Of a stretch of DNA of 64,000 nucleotides, positions 19,138-29,373 are shown in pieces. A program made the position numbers and the translations under genes. Origin of the DNA: Streptomyces canus (GTDB taxonomy: Bacteria > Actinomycetota > Actinomycetes > Streptomycetales > Streptomycetaceae); the NCBI RefSeq assembly GCF_030816965.1, contig NZ_JAUSYQ010000002.1, forward strand, positions 3,443,001 through 3,507,000. The letters are read 5' to 3'. Every line of letters starts with the position of its first letter. The first letter of the stretch is position 1. The notes under the pieces are model-generated. The model searched no databases. It was given only the letters and a program-made list of their open reading frames with translations, and had not been told where the DNA came from.

Positions 19138-19458
19138 ACCGGCCACCACCAGGTCGTACGAGTCCTCGACGAGCTCCCGGACCAGACGGTCCGGGAGCTC
19201 GCCGTCGACGGTGACGGTGTTCCAGTGGCGCTTGTTCATGTGGTAACCGGGGACGATCAGCCCGGGATGGTCGGTACGCAGCCGGATCGCGTCCTCCGGG
19301 TCGCACTTGAGGTTGACCTTCAGGGGCCGCGCGTCCAGGTTCGTCAGGGCGAAGAGCTTGCCCAGCACCTTGAAGACCGAGGTCTCGGGGTTGAACGGGA
19401 AATCCTCCACCACCGCGTTGAAGGAGAGGCAGAGCGCGCGCAGTTCCTGAGGGGTCAC
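19099..19458 (-). CDS. MmcQ/YjbR family DNA-binding-fold protein
   Basis: 119 aa from a GTG that overlaps the corC-like stop by 4 bp. It shows the MmcQ/YjbR (CyaY-like) pattern: LPGxxEDFPF-type start (SFNAVVEDFPFNPETSVFKV), KVNLKCDPEDA, a HPGLIVPGYHMNKRHWNTV block and a C-terminal SYDLVVAGLP. The family has a double-wing fold and no assigned biochemical role. Translational coupling to corC-ybeY-phoH is conserved in Streptomyces. Confidence 0.9.
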   Translation of the reverse strand: MTPQELRALCLSFNAVVEDFPFNPETSVFKVLGKLFALTNLDARPLKVNLKCDPEDAIRLRTDHPGLIVPGYHMNKRHWNTVTVDGELPDRLVRELVEDSYDLVVAGLPRADRLRLDRP

Positions 19459-20762
19459 TCGGACTCCTTCTCCTCTTCGGCAGCTGCGGCCGCGCCCACC
19501 GGCTCCACCAGAACCGTCACGATCTTGTTCCGGCGTCCGGCCGCGGCCTCCGCGGTCAGGCGGAGCTGCCGGTGGTCCGGAAGTTCGACGACGGCGGAGG
19601 CCCCGGCGATGGGCACACGGCCCAGCGCCTTCGCCAGGAGCCCCCCGACGGTCTCCACGTCCTCGTCGTCGTACTCGTCGAGCCCGTACAGCTCGCCCAG
19701 GTCGGTGATGTCCAGGCGGGCGGTGACCCGGTGGCGGTCGTCGCCGAGATCCTCCACCGGCGGCAGCTCGCGGTCGTACTCGTCGGTGATCTCGCCGACG
19801 ATCTCCTCGAGGATGTCCTCGATGGTGACGATGCCGGCCGTGCCGCCGTACTCGTCGATGACGACGGCGACGTGGTTGCGGTCCTGCTGCATCTCGCGCA
19901 GCAGATCGCCGGCGTTCTTGGTGTCGGGCACGAAGGCGGCGGGCCGCATGGCGGTGGACACCAGCTCGGACTCGGCGTCCCGGCTGATGTGCGTCTTGCG
20001 GACCAGGTCCTTCAGATACACGATCCCGACGATGTCGTCCTCGCTCTCCCCGGACACGGGGATACGCGAGAAGCCCGAGCGCAGAGCGAGGGTCAGCGCC
20101 TGGCGGATGGTCTTGTAGCGCTCGATGACGACGAGATCGGTCCGCGGGACCATGACCTCCCGCACCAGCGTGTCGCCCAGCTCGAAGACCGAGTGCACCA
20201 TCCGGCGCTCGTCGTCCTCGATCAGCGACTCCTTCTCGGCGAGGTCGACCAGCGCGCGCAGCTCCGCCTCGGAGGCGAACGGGCCGCGGCGGAAGCCCTT
20301 GCCGGGGGTGAGCGCGTTGCCGATGAGAATCAGCAACGACGGGATCGGCCCCATGATCCGGGCCAGTGGGAGCAGGACGTACGCCGCCGCGGTCGCCGTG
20401 TTGAGCGGGTGCTGACGCCCGATGGTGCGCGGGGAGACGCCGACGGCGACGTACGACACGAGCACCATGACCCCGATCGCGACCAGCAGGGCGCGGGTGG
20501 TGCCCGGGAACTCCTGGAGGCAGGCGTAGGTCACCAGGGCGGCCGCCGCCATCTCGCACGCGACGCGCACCAGCAGCGCAACGTTGAGATAGCGGGTCGG
20601 GTCGGCGGCGATCTGCGCGAGCTTGGCGCTGCCGCGCCGGCCGTTGCGTACGGCTTCCTCGGCGCGGAAGCTGGAGACGCGCGCGAGGCCCGCCTCCGCG
20701 CAGGCGGCGAGCCAGGCGACGACGACCAGGGCGATCGCGCCCGAGACGAGGGGCAGGCTCAT
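19455..20762 (-). CDS. CNNM/CorC-type hemolysin family protein (CBS domains)
   Basis: 435 aa from an ATG overlapping the ybeY stop by 4 bp. The N-terminal DUF21/CNNM region has about four membrane segments (residues 1-150). Two CBS domains follow: the first after [15 protein letters not shown], the second around [20 protein letters not shown] with [20 protein letters not shown]. The C-terminal CorC/HlyC transporter-associated domain ([14 protein letters not shown]) closes the protein. The family is linked to magnesium/cobalt homeostasis. It is the third gene of a phoH-ybeY-corC-MmcQ operon. Confidence 0.93.
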   Translation of the reverse strand: MSLPLVSGAIALVVVAWLAACAEAGLARVSSFRAEEAVRNGRRGSAKLAQIAADPTRYLNVALLVRVACEMAAAALVTYACLQEFPGTTRALLVAIGVMVLVSYVAVGVSPRTIGRQHPLNTATAAAYVLLPLARIMGPIPSLLILIGNALTPGKGFRRGPFASEAELRALVDLAEKESLIEDDERRMVHSVFELGDTLVREVMVPRTDLVVIERYKTIRQALTLALRSGFSRIPVSGESEDDIVGIVYLKDLVRKTHISRDAESELVSTAMRPAAFVPDTKNAGDLLREMQQDRNHVAVVIDEYGGTAGIVTIEDILEEIVGEITDEYDRELPPVEDLGDDRHRVTARLDITDLGELYGLDEYDDEDVETVGGLLAKALGRVPIAGASAVVELPDHRQLRLTAEAAAGRRNKIVTVLVEPVGAAAAAEEEKESE

Positions 20763-21256
20763 GAGACGGTCGGCGCGGGAGACGGGCCGGTGAGCCCCTT
20801 CTCCTGCCGCCACCCGTCCACGATGGCCGCCTGCAGGCCGAACATCTCGGCCTTCTCGTCCGGCTCCTCGTGGTCGTACCCGAGAAGGTGCAGCACGCCG
20901 TGGACGGTGAGGAGTTGGAGCTCCTCGTCCATGGAGTGCTGCGTCTCGGCCTCCTCGCCCTGCCTCTTGGCGACCTCGGGACACAGCACGATGTCGCCGA
21001 GGAGGCCCTGCGGGGGTTCGTCGTCGTCCTTGCTGGGCGGCCTGAGCTCGTCCATCGGGAAGGACATGACGTCGGTGGGCCCCGGCAGGTCCATCCACTG
21101 GATGTGCAGCTGCTCCATGGCGTTCTCGTCCACGACGATCACCGAGAGCTCGGAGAGCGGGTGGATGCGCATCCGCGCGAGGGCGTAACGGGCGATGTCG
21201 AGGATCGCCTGCTCGTCGACCTCGGTTCCGGACTCGTTGTTGACGTCGATCGACAT
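20759..21256 (-). CDS. ybeY: Endoribonuclease YbeY (rRNA maturation factor)
   Basis: 165 aa. It is a zinc-dependent endoribonuclease for 16S rRNA 3' processing and ribosome quality control. The signature [11 protein letters not shown] (H119, H123, H129) binds the metal, and [11 protein letters not shown] precedes it as usual. It is coupled by ATGA to the downstream corC and lies 13 nt after phoH, a near-universal bacterial pairing. Confidence 0.97.
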   Translation of the reverse strand: MSIDVNNESGTEVDEQAILDIARYALARMRIHPLSELSVIVVDENAMEQLHIQWMDLPGPTDVMSFPMDELRPPSKDDDEPPQGLLGDIVLCPEVAKRQGEEAETQHSMDEELQLLTVHGVLHLLGYDHEEPDEKAEMFGLQAAIVDGWRQEKGLTGPSPAPTVS

Positions 21257-21269
21257 GGTGCTGGCTTGT

Positions 21270-22328
<1,059 letters not shown>

Positions 22329-22555
22329 GGGCCGGCGCTCAACGCCTGCGGTTCCTCCTCGTCATGGCCGCGCAGTGGAAGGCGGCCTCGCGGTTTCAAG
22401 GGTACGACGGTGCACTGACAACGCCGTAGGGCTTTTCGACGATCAGGGCGCCCCGGATGCAGCGGTGAGCCCTTCATGCTCCCCCCGGGCCCCGGGAAGA
22501 ATGCGCTCACCGCCCTGTGTGTTCGACGATCTCGACTGTTCGAAGAAGGAAGACC

Positions 22556-23272
22556 GTGCTGCTGCGTCTGCCCACGTCCCTGCCCGAGGCACAGGAGTGT
22601 CTGACCGACGGGGCGACACCCGTCGGCGGTGCCACGCTGGTGTGGGCCGCCTGGCAACGCGACGGCTTTCCCGAGCAGGCCGTGTCGCTGCGCGAGGTGC
22701 CGGAGGCGAACGTTCTCGGGGCCGGGCAGGTGGGCGCGGCGGTCCTGCTGCACCGGATCGACGAGCGGGTACCGGAGGTGCTGCACCGGGCCGCGTCGGG
22801 CGTCGGCACCGGGGCCGTGCGCCGGGCCGCCACGGTCGGCGGGAACATCGTCGGCAGCACCTTGCGCTGTCTGTTGCCCGCGGCGCTCGTCCTGGACGCC
22901 CGCGCGCAGGTGCTGGCGGCGGAGGGGCCGTTCGAGGCGGACCTGGCCGAGCTGATCGCCAAGAAGCCGCTGCTGCTGAGCCTGCACTGGCGCGATCCGC
23001 TCGTCAGCGGCTACCGCAAGGTGGCCGAGGCCCCGGGTGGGCCGCCGCCCCTGGTGGTCGCCACGGCCGTCCACGCGGACGACCGCCCGGTCCTGCGCGT
23101 GGCCGTCCGCGACGGCTACGAGTTCCTGAGCGAGAGCGTGCCCTGTTCCGCGGGCGCGGACAGCGTGCTCGACGTGTTGAGCGGTACGACGATCGGGGCG
23201 CTGCCCGCCGCGGCCCGCGAGGTGGTCCGGGAGCAGGTGGTGACGGTGCTGGAGCGGGCGGGCGGACACTGA
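22556..23272 (+). CDS. FAD-binding subunit of a molybdopterin dehydrogenase family (orphan)
   Basis: 238 aa from a GTG with GGAAG upstream. It resembles the medium (CoxM/XdhB) subunit: LRLPTSLPEAQECL at the start, then the FAD-contact motif in ATPVGGATL-like form (DGATPVGGATLVW) and the second motif RRAATVGGNIVGSTLRC, close to the family RNxATIGGN. Normally it transfers electrons between the Mo-cofactor subunit and the Fe-S subunit. Neither of those is encoded here; its neighbours are phoH and a sugar kinase. Either partners lie elsewhere or the protein has another redox role. Confidence 0.8.
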   Translation: MLLRLPTSLPEAQECLTDGATPVGGATLVWAAWQRDGFPEQAVSLREVPEANVLGAGQVGAAVLLHRIDERVPEVLHRAASGVGTGAVRRAATVGGNIVGSTLRCLLPAALVLDARAQVLAAEGPFEADLAELIAKKPLLLSLHWRDPLVSGYRKVAEAPGGPPPLVVATAVHADDRPVLRVAVRDGYEFLSESVPCSAGADSVLDVLSGTTIGALPAAAREVVREQVVTVLERAGGH

Positions 23273-23443
23273 CGCACCAACCTGCTCGACGTGCCACGGA
23301 GGCGGACCGCCACGCAGCGATACGGCCCGACCCGGACCTCCCACGGCACTGACGGCCCGACCCCTCGACGAGCCGCAGGGACGGACCCAGCCCGCGGCGA
23401 TACCCGTCGGCCCGCCCTCGCGCGCCGCCCTCGCGCGCCGGCC

Positions 23444-24601
23444 TCAGGCCGACCGGCCGAATCCGATCGTCGGTACCGCCCGTCGCAGGGGCCAGACCGG
23501 GGACTCCTCCTCCGGGACCAGGTCCTCCAGGAACGCGTACCGTCGCAGTGCGGTCGGGTCCTGGGAGTCGACGGACTGGACCTTGCGCCACCATGCGCCG
23601 ATCTCGGACCAGCCCGGCGCGGAGAGGGAACCGCCGAACTCCTGGACGGAGAGCGCGGCGGTCAGGCCGGCGAAGGCCAGGCGGTCCGCCAGCGGCCAGC
23701 CCGCGAGGGTGCCGGTGACGAAGCCGGCCACGAAGACGTCCCCGGCGCCGGTCGGGTCGAGCGCCTCGACCTCGATCGCCGGGACCTCGGCGGTCTCCCC
23801 GGTACGCCGGTCCACGGCGTACGCGCCCTCCGCGCCGAGGGTGACCACGGCGAGCGGTACATGTTCGGTGAGCGCGTGCGCAGCCTCCCGCGGGCAGGTG
23901 GCGCCGGTGTAGCGCATCGCCTCCTGCGCGTTCGGCAGGAAGGCCTCGCAGTGTTCGAGGTCGGCGAGGCCCGCCAGGTCCCACGCCCCGGTCTCGTCCC
24001 AACCGACGTCGGCGAAGATGCAGGTGCCCTCGCGTGCCGCCTGAGCGATCCAGGGGGCCCTCTTCCCCGGCTCGAGGGACGCCACCGCCGCACGCGCGCG
24101 TGGGGGGCGGTCCGGCGCGCCCTCTTGGATGAGCACGGCTTCCGGGGGCGGCTCGTGGCCGTGGGAGACCATGGTGCGCTCGCCCTCGTACGCCATCGAC
24201 ACGGTGACCGGCGAGTGCCAGCCGGAGACTGTCCGGGACGGGGAGAGGTCGATGCCCTCGCCCTGTTCGAGGGCGTCCCAGCAGTACTCGCCGTAGTGGT
24301 CGTCGCCGAAGGCCGCGGCCAGTGAGGTGCGCAGCCCGAGCCGGGCCAGGGCCGTGGCCATGTTCGCCACGCCGCCGGGGCTCGACCCCATCCCGCGTGC
24401 CCAGGACTCGGTCCCGCGCACCGGGGCGGAGTCGAGCCCGGTGAAGATGATGTCGAGGAACACGGTGCCGGTGAGGTAGACGTCCCAGGGGGGATCGTCG
24501 GGTACCCGCAGAGCTGCGAGAGGGTCGACCCGGGCCTGGCCGTGCCCGGTCCCTCCGAAGTGCGACGGTCCCTTTCCGGTGGACGCGTTGGACGCGATCA
24601 C
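23444..24601 (-). CDS. PfkB-family carbohydrate kinase
   Basis: 385 aa from a GTG with GGGAG 7 nt upstream. It is a ribokinase-fold sugar or nucleoside kinase. Signature 1 is seen as SPGGVANMATALARLG, and signature 2 as DPTGAGDVFVAGF, with the catalytic base D287. The protein carries about 40 extra residues at the N-terminus and a C-terminal extension after the kinase core. The 171-bp gap to the FAD-binding gene and the 264-bp gap to gudD contain no other gene. The substrate is not determinable here. Confidence 0.9.
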   Translation of the reverse strand: MIASNASTGKGPSHFGGTGHGQARVDPLAALRVPDDPPWDVYLTGTVFLDIIFTGLDSAPVRGTESWARGMGSSPGGVANMATALARLGLRTSLAAAFGDDHYGEYCWDALEQGEGIDLSPSRTVSGWHSPVTVSMAYEGERTMVSHGHEPPPEAVLIQEGAPDRPPRARAAVASLEPGKRAPWIAQAAREGTCIFADVGWDETGAWDLAGLADLEHCEAFLPNAQEAMRYTGATCPREAAHALTEHVPLAVVTLGAEGAYAVDRRTGETAEVPAIEVEALDPTGAGDVFVAGFVTGTLAGWPLADRLAFAGLTAALSVQEFGGSLSAPGWSEIGAWWRKVQSVDSQDPTALRRYAFLEDLVPEEESPVWPLRRAVPTIGFGRSA

Positions 24602-24865
24602 GGTGCGCTCCCTGGACGTGGTGCGGATCAGGCCAGTCTGCACCACGCCGCCGACAACGCGTCGGCGCTCACCTGCGACCCGCCCGCCACGTCAGGCCGT
24701 CGCAGGTCCGGGGCGCGCCGGGTGTGGCCCCAGGGGCTCCAGTGGCGGCGGTGACCGCCGGGGCCGTCCGTCCGCGTCCGGATCCGCTCGTCATGACCCC
24801 GGCGAGAAGGACCGTACGTCCAGGCCCAGCCCCCTCCAGCATGCTGGGCTGAAAAAACCCGGCCA

Positions 24866-26155
24866 CTACCAACGAGGCACCACCGGCGTGACCCACCCCG
24901 GCTCGGCCACCCGCATGGCCGCAGCGTCGTCCCGCTCCCGCAGCGAGCCGTCGTCATCGAGCCACCGCCGATGCAGGAACTCCACCTTCTGCCGGTCGAG
25001 TTCGACGCCGAGGCCGGGCGCGTCGGAGACCTTCACGGCCCCGCCCTCGAACGTCAGGCGCTCGCTGAGCACGTCCTCCGACTGCCATGGATAGTGCGAG
25101 TCACAGGCGTGGTGAAGGTTGGGCACGGTGGACGCGACATGCGTCATCGCGGCCAGCGAGATCCCCAGATGCGTGTTGGAGTGCATGGACACTCCCACCC
25201 CGAACGTCCGGCAGATCGCGGCGAGTTGCTGGGTGTTCCGCAGCCCGCCCCAGTAGTGGTGATCCGAGAGCACCACCTGAACCGCGTCCCGGGCGAACGC
25301 CTCCTTGATCTCCGCGAAGGTCGTCACACACATGTTGGTGGCCAGCGGGACACCGGTCCCGGCGGAGACCTCGGCCATGGCCGCCGTCCCCAGCGCGGGA
25401 TCCTCCAGGTACTCCAGGACATCGCCGAGCTCCGCGGCCACCTTCAGCGAAGTCGACACGCTCCAGGCCCCGTTGGGATCGAGCCGGAGCGGGTGCCCGG
25501 GAAACGCCTCGGCCAGCGCCCTGATCGCCGCGATCTCCTCGTCCGGCGGGAAAACCCCGCCCTTGAGCTTGAAGGACGTGAAGCCATGGCGCTCAGTGAA
25601 CAACCGGGCCTGCTCCACCACCCCTGCGGGATCGACGGCCGCCCCCCAGTCGTCCTTCTCGGAGGCGACGCCCTCGGGATGGGAGGCCCACTTGTAGAAC
25701 AGATACGCGCTGTACTCGACCGCGTCGCGCACCTTGCCCCCGAGCAGGGCGTGCACCGGCAGCCCGAGGGCCTTGCCCAGCGCGTCGAGGCAGGCGACCT
25801 CGAATCCGGAGACCACGGACAGCCTCAGCTTGTCGGCCGTCTGCACGCCCCGCAGCCCGCCGACGTCGACCTGTCCGGAGACCCGGGAGGAATCGACGGC
25901 CATCTGATCCGCGACGGTGACCAGGCCGTTCAGGTCACCGACCTGACGTCCGATCAGCTTCGACGCGAACGGCCGTGCCAGCTCCAGGTACTTGGTGTCG
26001 CCGTACGTCTCCCCGACCCCGGTGACCCCGTCGGCGGTCTCGACCTCGACGATCAGCCGGGGCGTGTACGGCTGGTGGACGCCCTGTGTGTTCAGCAGGG
26101 GCGGATCGGCGACGAGGATCGGCGTGAGGCGGACGTCGGCGATCGTGAGGTTCAC
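24866..26155 (-). CDS. gudD: Glucarate dehydratase
   Basis: 429 aa. An enolase-superfamily enzyme converting D-glucarate to 5-dehydro-4-deoxy-glucarate. The KxK base pair is in FKLKGG (K196, K198), metal ligands begin with LDPNGAW (D226), and the catalytic His region is SMHSNTHLG. The opening with LLNTQGVHQPYTPRL is typical of GudD. The ATG overlaps the kdgD stop by 4 bp; the two enzymes perform consecutive steps. A CCAGCATGCTGG palindrome about 20 nt beyond the stop may aid termination. Confidence 0.93.
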   Translation of the reverse strand: MNLTIADVRLTPILVADPPLLNTQGVHQPYTPRLIVEVETADGVTGVGETYGDTKYLELARPFASKLIGRQVGDLNGLVTVADQMAVDSSRVSGQVDVGGLRGVQTADKLRLSVVSGFEVACLDALGKALGLPVHALLGGKVRDAVEYSAYLFYKWASHPEGVASEKDDWGAAVDPAGVVEQARLFTERHGFTSFKLKGGVFPPDEEIAAIRALAEAFPGHPLRLDPNGAWSVSTSLKVAAELGDVLEYLEDPALGTAAMAEVSAGTGVPLATNMCVTTFAEIKEAFARDAVQVVLSDHHYWGGLRNTQQLAAICRTFGVGVSMHSNTHLGISLAAMTHVASTVPNLHHACDSHYPWQSEDVLSERLTFEGGAVKVSDAPGLGVELDRQKVEFLHRRWLDDDGSLRERDDAAAMRVAEPGWVTPVVPRW

Positions 26156-27096
26156 AGGTCGGCTCCTACGAGGTCGAGTCCGGAGGCCAGCAGCCGCTCG
26201 AGGTCCGCCAGGTCGGCGGCGGACGGATCGGTGAGCGGCGCGCGCACCGGCCCGACCGGGCGTCCCCGCAGCCGTGCCGCCGCCTTCACGAGCGAGACGG
26301 CGTATCCGGGCACGCGGTCGCGGAGTTCGACGAGCGGAACGTAGAAGTCGCGCAGCAGTTTCCCGACCGTGCCGTCGCCCTCGTCGCCGTCGCGCAGGGC
26401 GGTGAAGAAGGCGTTCGCGATCTCGGGGGCGAAGGCGTGGACGGCCGAGGAGTAGGCGGGGACGCCGACGGTGGCGTAGGCGCGGGCCTGGATCTCGGCG
26501 GTGGAGGCGCCGTTGAAGAACAGGAAGCCTTCGGGGGCGGCGAGCGTGAGGCGCTGGAGCCGGTCGAGGTCGCTGTGTCCGTCCTTGAGGCCGATGACAC
26601 CGGGGATCTCGGCGACCCGCCTGAACGCGTCCACGCCGAAGGCGACCTGGCCGCGCTGGTAGGCGATGAGCGGCAGCCGCGTCCGCGCCGCGATCTGCTC
26701 CAGCTGCGCGACCAGTCCGTCCTGCGGGGCGGCGACCAGGTAGTGGGGGAGGACCAGCAGCGCGTCCGCGCCCGCCTCCTCGGCGATCCGGGCGAAACGA
26801 ACGGCCTGTGCCCAGCCGTAGCCGGTTCCGGCGACCACGGGCAGCCGGCCGCCGGCCTCCTCGACCGCGATGGTGACGACCTGCCGGTACTCGTCCTCGT
26901 CCAGCGAGAAGAACTCACCGGTGCCACAGGCCGGGAAGAGCGCGCCGGGGCCGGTGGCGATCTGGGCGGCGACATGGGCGCGGAAGCCGTCCGGGTCGAG
27001 GGTGCCGTCATCGTGGAAGCTCGTGAGCGGGAACGACAGCACACCGCGTGCCATGCCGTCCCGCAGTCGTCGGGCCGTGTCCGGGTCGAGGGTCAC
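26152..27096 (-). CDS. kdgD: 5-dehydro-4-deoxyglucarate dehydratase
   Basis: 314 aa. A DapA-superfamily aldolase-type enzyme that dehydrates and decarboxylates the GudD product to 2,5-dioxopentanoate, leading to 2-oxoglutarate. The Schiff-base lysine is K171 in GVIGLKDGHSD, and the catalytic Tyr is in IAYQRGQ (Y146). FPACGTGEFFSL matches the family GTGEF loop. It is the promoter-proximal gene of the kdgD-gudD operon and faces a divergent IclR regulator. Confidence 0.93.
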   Translation of the reverse strand: MTLDPDTARRLRDGMARGVLSFPLTSFHDDGTLDPDGFRAHVAAQIATGPGALFPACGTGEFFSLDEDEYRQVVTIAVEEAGGRLPVVAGTGYGWAQAVRFARIAEEAGADALLVLPHYLVAAPQDGLVAQLEQIAARTRLPLIAYQRGQVAFGVDAFRRVAEIPGVIGLKDGHSDLDRLQRLTLAAPEGFLFFNGASTAEIQARAYATVGVPAYSSAVHAFAPEIANAFFTALRDGDEGDGTVGKLLRDFYVPLVELRDRVPGYAVSLVKAAARLRGRPVGPVRAPLTDPSAADLADLERLLASGLDLVGADL

Positions 27097-27103
27097 CCTC
27101 GCT

Positions 27104-27140
27104 CATCTCCCCATGTAGACAGTATCTACGTATGGAGATG
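27104..27140. promoter_or_regulatory. IclR-type operator candidate between kdgD and iclR-family gene
   Basis: This is a long imperfect inverted repeat: CATCTCC (27104-27110) pairs with GGAGATG (27134-27140), and the inner GTAGA/TCTAC half-sites also pair. The AT-rich centre stands out from the surrounding GC-rich DNA. It lies 8 nt upstream of kdgD and 72 nt upstream of the regulator, a likely autoregulated operator. Confidence 0.6.
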
Positions 27141-27211
27141 AAGATTAGATAGGCGAACGCCGTCCGTCAATGGGTCGGCGTGCGGTTCGGCGGGCCGATT
27201 ACCATCAGCGC

Positions 27212-27994
27212 ATGTCAGAGACAGGTGGCGTCCGCGAGGTGAAGTCGGCGGCCCGCACGGTCGAGCTCCTCGAACTGCTGGCCGCGCGCGGCGACCACCC
27301 GGCACGGCTCCAGGAGCTCGCGGACGCGCTGGCGGTGCCGCGCAGTTCGATGTACGCGCTGCTCCAGACCCTGATCTCGCGCGGCTGGGTCCGCACCGAC
27401 ATCACCGGCTCGCTCTACGGCATCGGCATCCACGCCCTGCTCACCGGCACCAGCTACCTGGACTCCGACGTGCGCGTGCGGGTCGTACGGCCGTATCTCG
27501 ACGAAGCGTCCCAGGCACTGGGTGAGACGATCCACATGGGTCGGCTCGACGGCCGGGACGTGGCCTATCTGGCGACGCGTGAGTCGCACGAGTACCTGCG
27601 GACGATCAGCAGGGTGGGCCGCCGGCTGCCTGCGCACGTCGGCGCGCTGGGCAAGGCGCTGCTGGCGGAGTGGCCCGACGAGAGGCTCCCCGAAGGGCCG
27701 TACGAGGCACTCACCCCGAACTCCCACACCACCCGCGAGTCCCTGCTGGCGGACCTCGCCGAGATCCGCGCACGCGGCTATTCGATCGACCGCGAGGAGG
27801 GCGTCCTCGGCATCGTCGGCTTCGGGTTCTGTCTGCGCTACGACACCCCCGCGCAGGACGCCATCAGCTGCTCGGTCCCGGTCGCCCGTCTGACGTCGGA
27901 ACACGAGCAGCAGATCATCGCGGTGATGCGCGAGATCAGAGGCAAGATCGAGGCGACGGTACCGGGCGCGGGCGGCGCCCCTGGTTGGCGTTAG
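27212..27994 (+). CDS. IclR-family transcriptional regulator
   Basis: 260 aa from ATG. The N-terminal winged HTH includes ARTVELLELLAARGDHPARL and PRSSMYALLQTLISRGWV. The C-terminal IclR effector domain shows HMGRLDGRDVAYL, GRRLPAHVGALGKALLA and the late GFCLRYDTP strand. It is divergent from the glucarate operon kdgD-gudD with an inverted repeat between, so it most likely represses that operon until glucarate or a related sugar acid is present. Confidence 0.92.
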   Translation: MSETGGVREVKSAARTVELLELLAARGDHPARLQELADALAVPRSSMYALLQTLISRGWVRTDITGSLYGIGIHALLTGTSYLDSDVRVRVVRPYLDEASQALGETIHMGRLDGRDVAYLATRESHEYLRTISRVGRRLPAHVGALGKALLAEWPDERLPEGPYEALTPNSHTTRESLLADLAEIRARGYSIDREEGVLGIVGFGFCLRYDTPAQDAISCSVPVARLTSEHEQQIIAVMREIRGKIEATVPGAGGAPGWR

Positions 27995-28044
27995 GGGGCA
28001 CTGGGGGGCCCGCTTCTACCCGACTTCCCTCACTCCAAACGAAA

Positions 28045-28060
28045 CGTGAGCCACATCACG
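28045..28060. promoter_or_regulatory. CRP-like palindrome CGTGA-N6-TCACG
   Basis: CGTGA (28045-28049) and TCACG (28056-28060) are perfect arms with a 6-nt spacer, like CRP/FNR-family sites, about 120 nt upstream of the MFS gene at 28181. Streptomyces has a CRP homologue, but the assignment is by pattern only. Confidence 0.35.
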
Positions 28061-28180
28061 CAGCCTGGGCTTCTTCCGCAACCGCGTGCTTGATACAAAT
28101 TCTTCGCGCGTTCCTGTCCGTCGACGGCCTGCGCCCACCCCCTTTTCGAGCCGCTTCTTTCGCATGCCCTGGGAACGCCC

Positions 28181-29365
28181 GTGTCCGCCCGCACCACCCT
28201 GCCCTGGCCCCTCGTTGCCCTTTTCACCGCCGGGTACCTCGCCCCCTATCTCCTCCCGACCACCGTCGGCAGGCTCGACTCGGGGCTTCCGCTCACCGCC
28301 ACCGAGGCGGGTGCCGTCGGCAGCGCGCTGCTGCTGAGTTCAGCGGCGGCAGGCTTCCTGCTCGCCTCCCGCGTCGACCGCGTCGGCCCCCGCACCCTCG
28401 CCCGCATCGGCCTCGCCCTCGCCGTCCTCGGCTACGGCGGCGCCGCCCTCGCCCACGCCGTCCCGGCCGTCGTCGTGGGCGCGCTGATCGGCGGCTTCGG
28501 ATCCGGTACGTCGACGGCGGTGGCCGCCACCGGCATCGCCGCCCAGCCGGACCCGCACCGCATCACCACGGTCGGGCTCCTCGGTGTCTCCGCACTCGCG
28601 GGCGCCGTGTACCTGACCGTTCCGCACCTGGGCCCCGGTCACGGCCGGCCGTTGGCCGCGATCGCCCTCACCGCGCTGGCGGTCTGGCCCCTGACGGGCC
28701 GTCTCCCCCTCGCCACGGCCCCCGCCCGAAGCCGGGAGACGCGCACCCCGCTCCCCCACCCTCGTGCCGGCCTCCTCCTCGCCGGCACTCTGCTCTGCTG
28801 GTCCCTCGCCCAGAACGCCCTCTGGGGCGTCAGCGGCCGCATCGGCCTCACCCAGGCCCACCTCTCCGAGGCAACGGTCGGCGCCGTCTTCGCGATCGCC
28901 CTCGGCGCGGGCCTGCTGGGCGTCGTCGGCGCGGGCGCCCTGGGCCCACGCCTCGGCCGCGCGCTCCCCATCGGCGGCGGCACCGTCCTCATCGCCGCCT
29001 GCATCACCCTCAGCGCATCGGCGACCGACCTGACGTCCTTCGCGTCCGGCGAGATCGCGTGGAACACGCTCTACCCGATCGTCCTGTCGTACGTCATCGG
29101 CCTGGCCGCCTCCCTGGACCCCCGCGGCCGCTGGGCGGTCCTGGTCGGCTCGGCATCCTCACTGGGCACGGCGGCGGGACCGCTGACCGGCAGCCTGCTG
29201 GCCACGCAGGCCGGCTTCCCGGCGATGGGCACGGTCCTGGCCGTCGGCCTGCTGCTGATCGCCGTACCGATGACGGCGGTCGCGACGGGTGCGGGCAGGC
29301 GTCAACTCCCGGTGGTGGAGATCCCGGTGGAGACCCAGACGTACGACAGGGCAACGGCCGCATAG
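28181..29365 (+). CDS. MFS transporter
   Basis: 394 aa, GTG start. About 12 hydrophobic segments are visible. Its loop between helices 2 and 3 has LLASRVDRVGPRTLARIG, a form of motif A (DRxGxR). The central loop is rich in Arg and Pro (PARSRETRTPLPHPRAG). It resembles the small drug/metabolite MFS exporters (YcaD/AraJ-like), but no substrate can be assigned. It is followed by the convergent adenine deaminase gene 8 bp away. Confidence 0.85.
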   Translation: MSARTTLPWPLVALFTAGYLAPYLLPTTVGRLDSGLPLTATEAGAVGSALLLSSAAAGFLLASRVDRVGPRTLARIGLALAVLGYGGAALAHAVPAVVVGALIGGFGSGTSTAVAATGIAAQPDPHRITTVGLLGVSALAGAVYLTVPHLGPGHGRPLAAIALTALAVWPLTGRLPLATAPARSRETRTPLPHPRAGLLLAGTLLCWSLAQNALWGVSGRIGLTQAHLSEATVGAVFAIALGAGLLGVVGAGALGPRLGRALPIGGGTVLIAACITLSASATDLTSFASGEIAWNTLYPIVLSYVIGLAASLDPRGRWAVLVGSASSLGTAAGPLTGSLLATQAGFPAMGTVLAVGLLLIAVPMTAVATGAGRRQLPVVEIPVETQTYDRATAA

Positions 29366-29373
29366 GTGCCGCC

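Noticed and set aside
24836..24862. CCAGCATGCTGG palindrome next to an A6 run as a classical rho-independent terminator
   Set aside because: On the gudD strand the T-run precedes the stem instead of following it, so the arrangement is wrong for a classical terminator.
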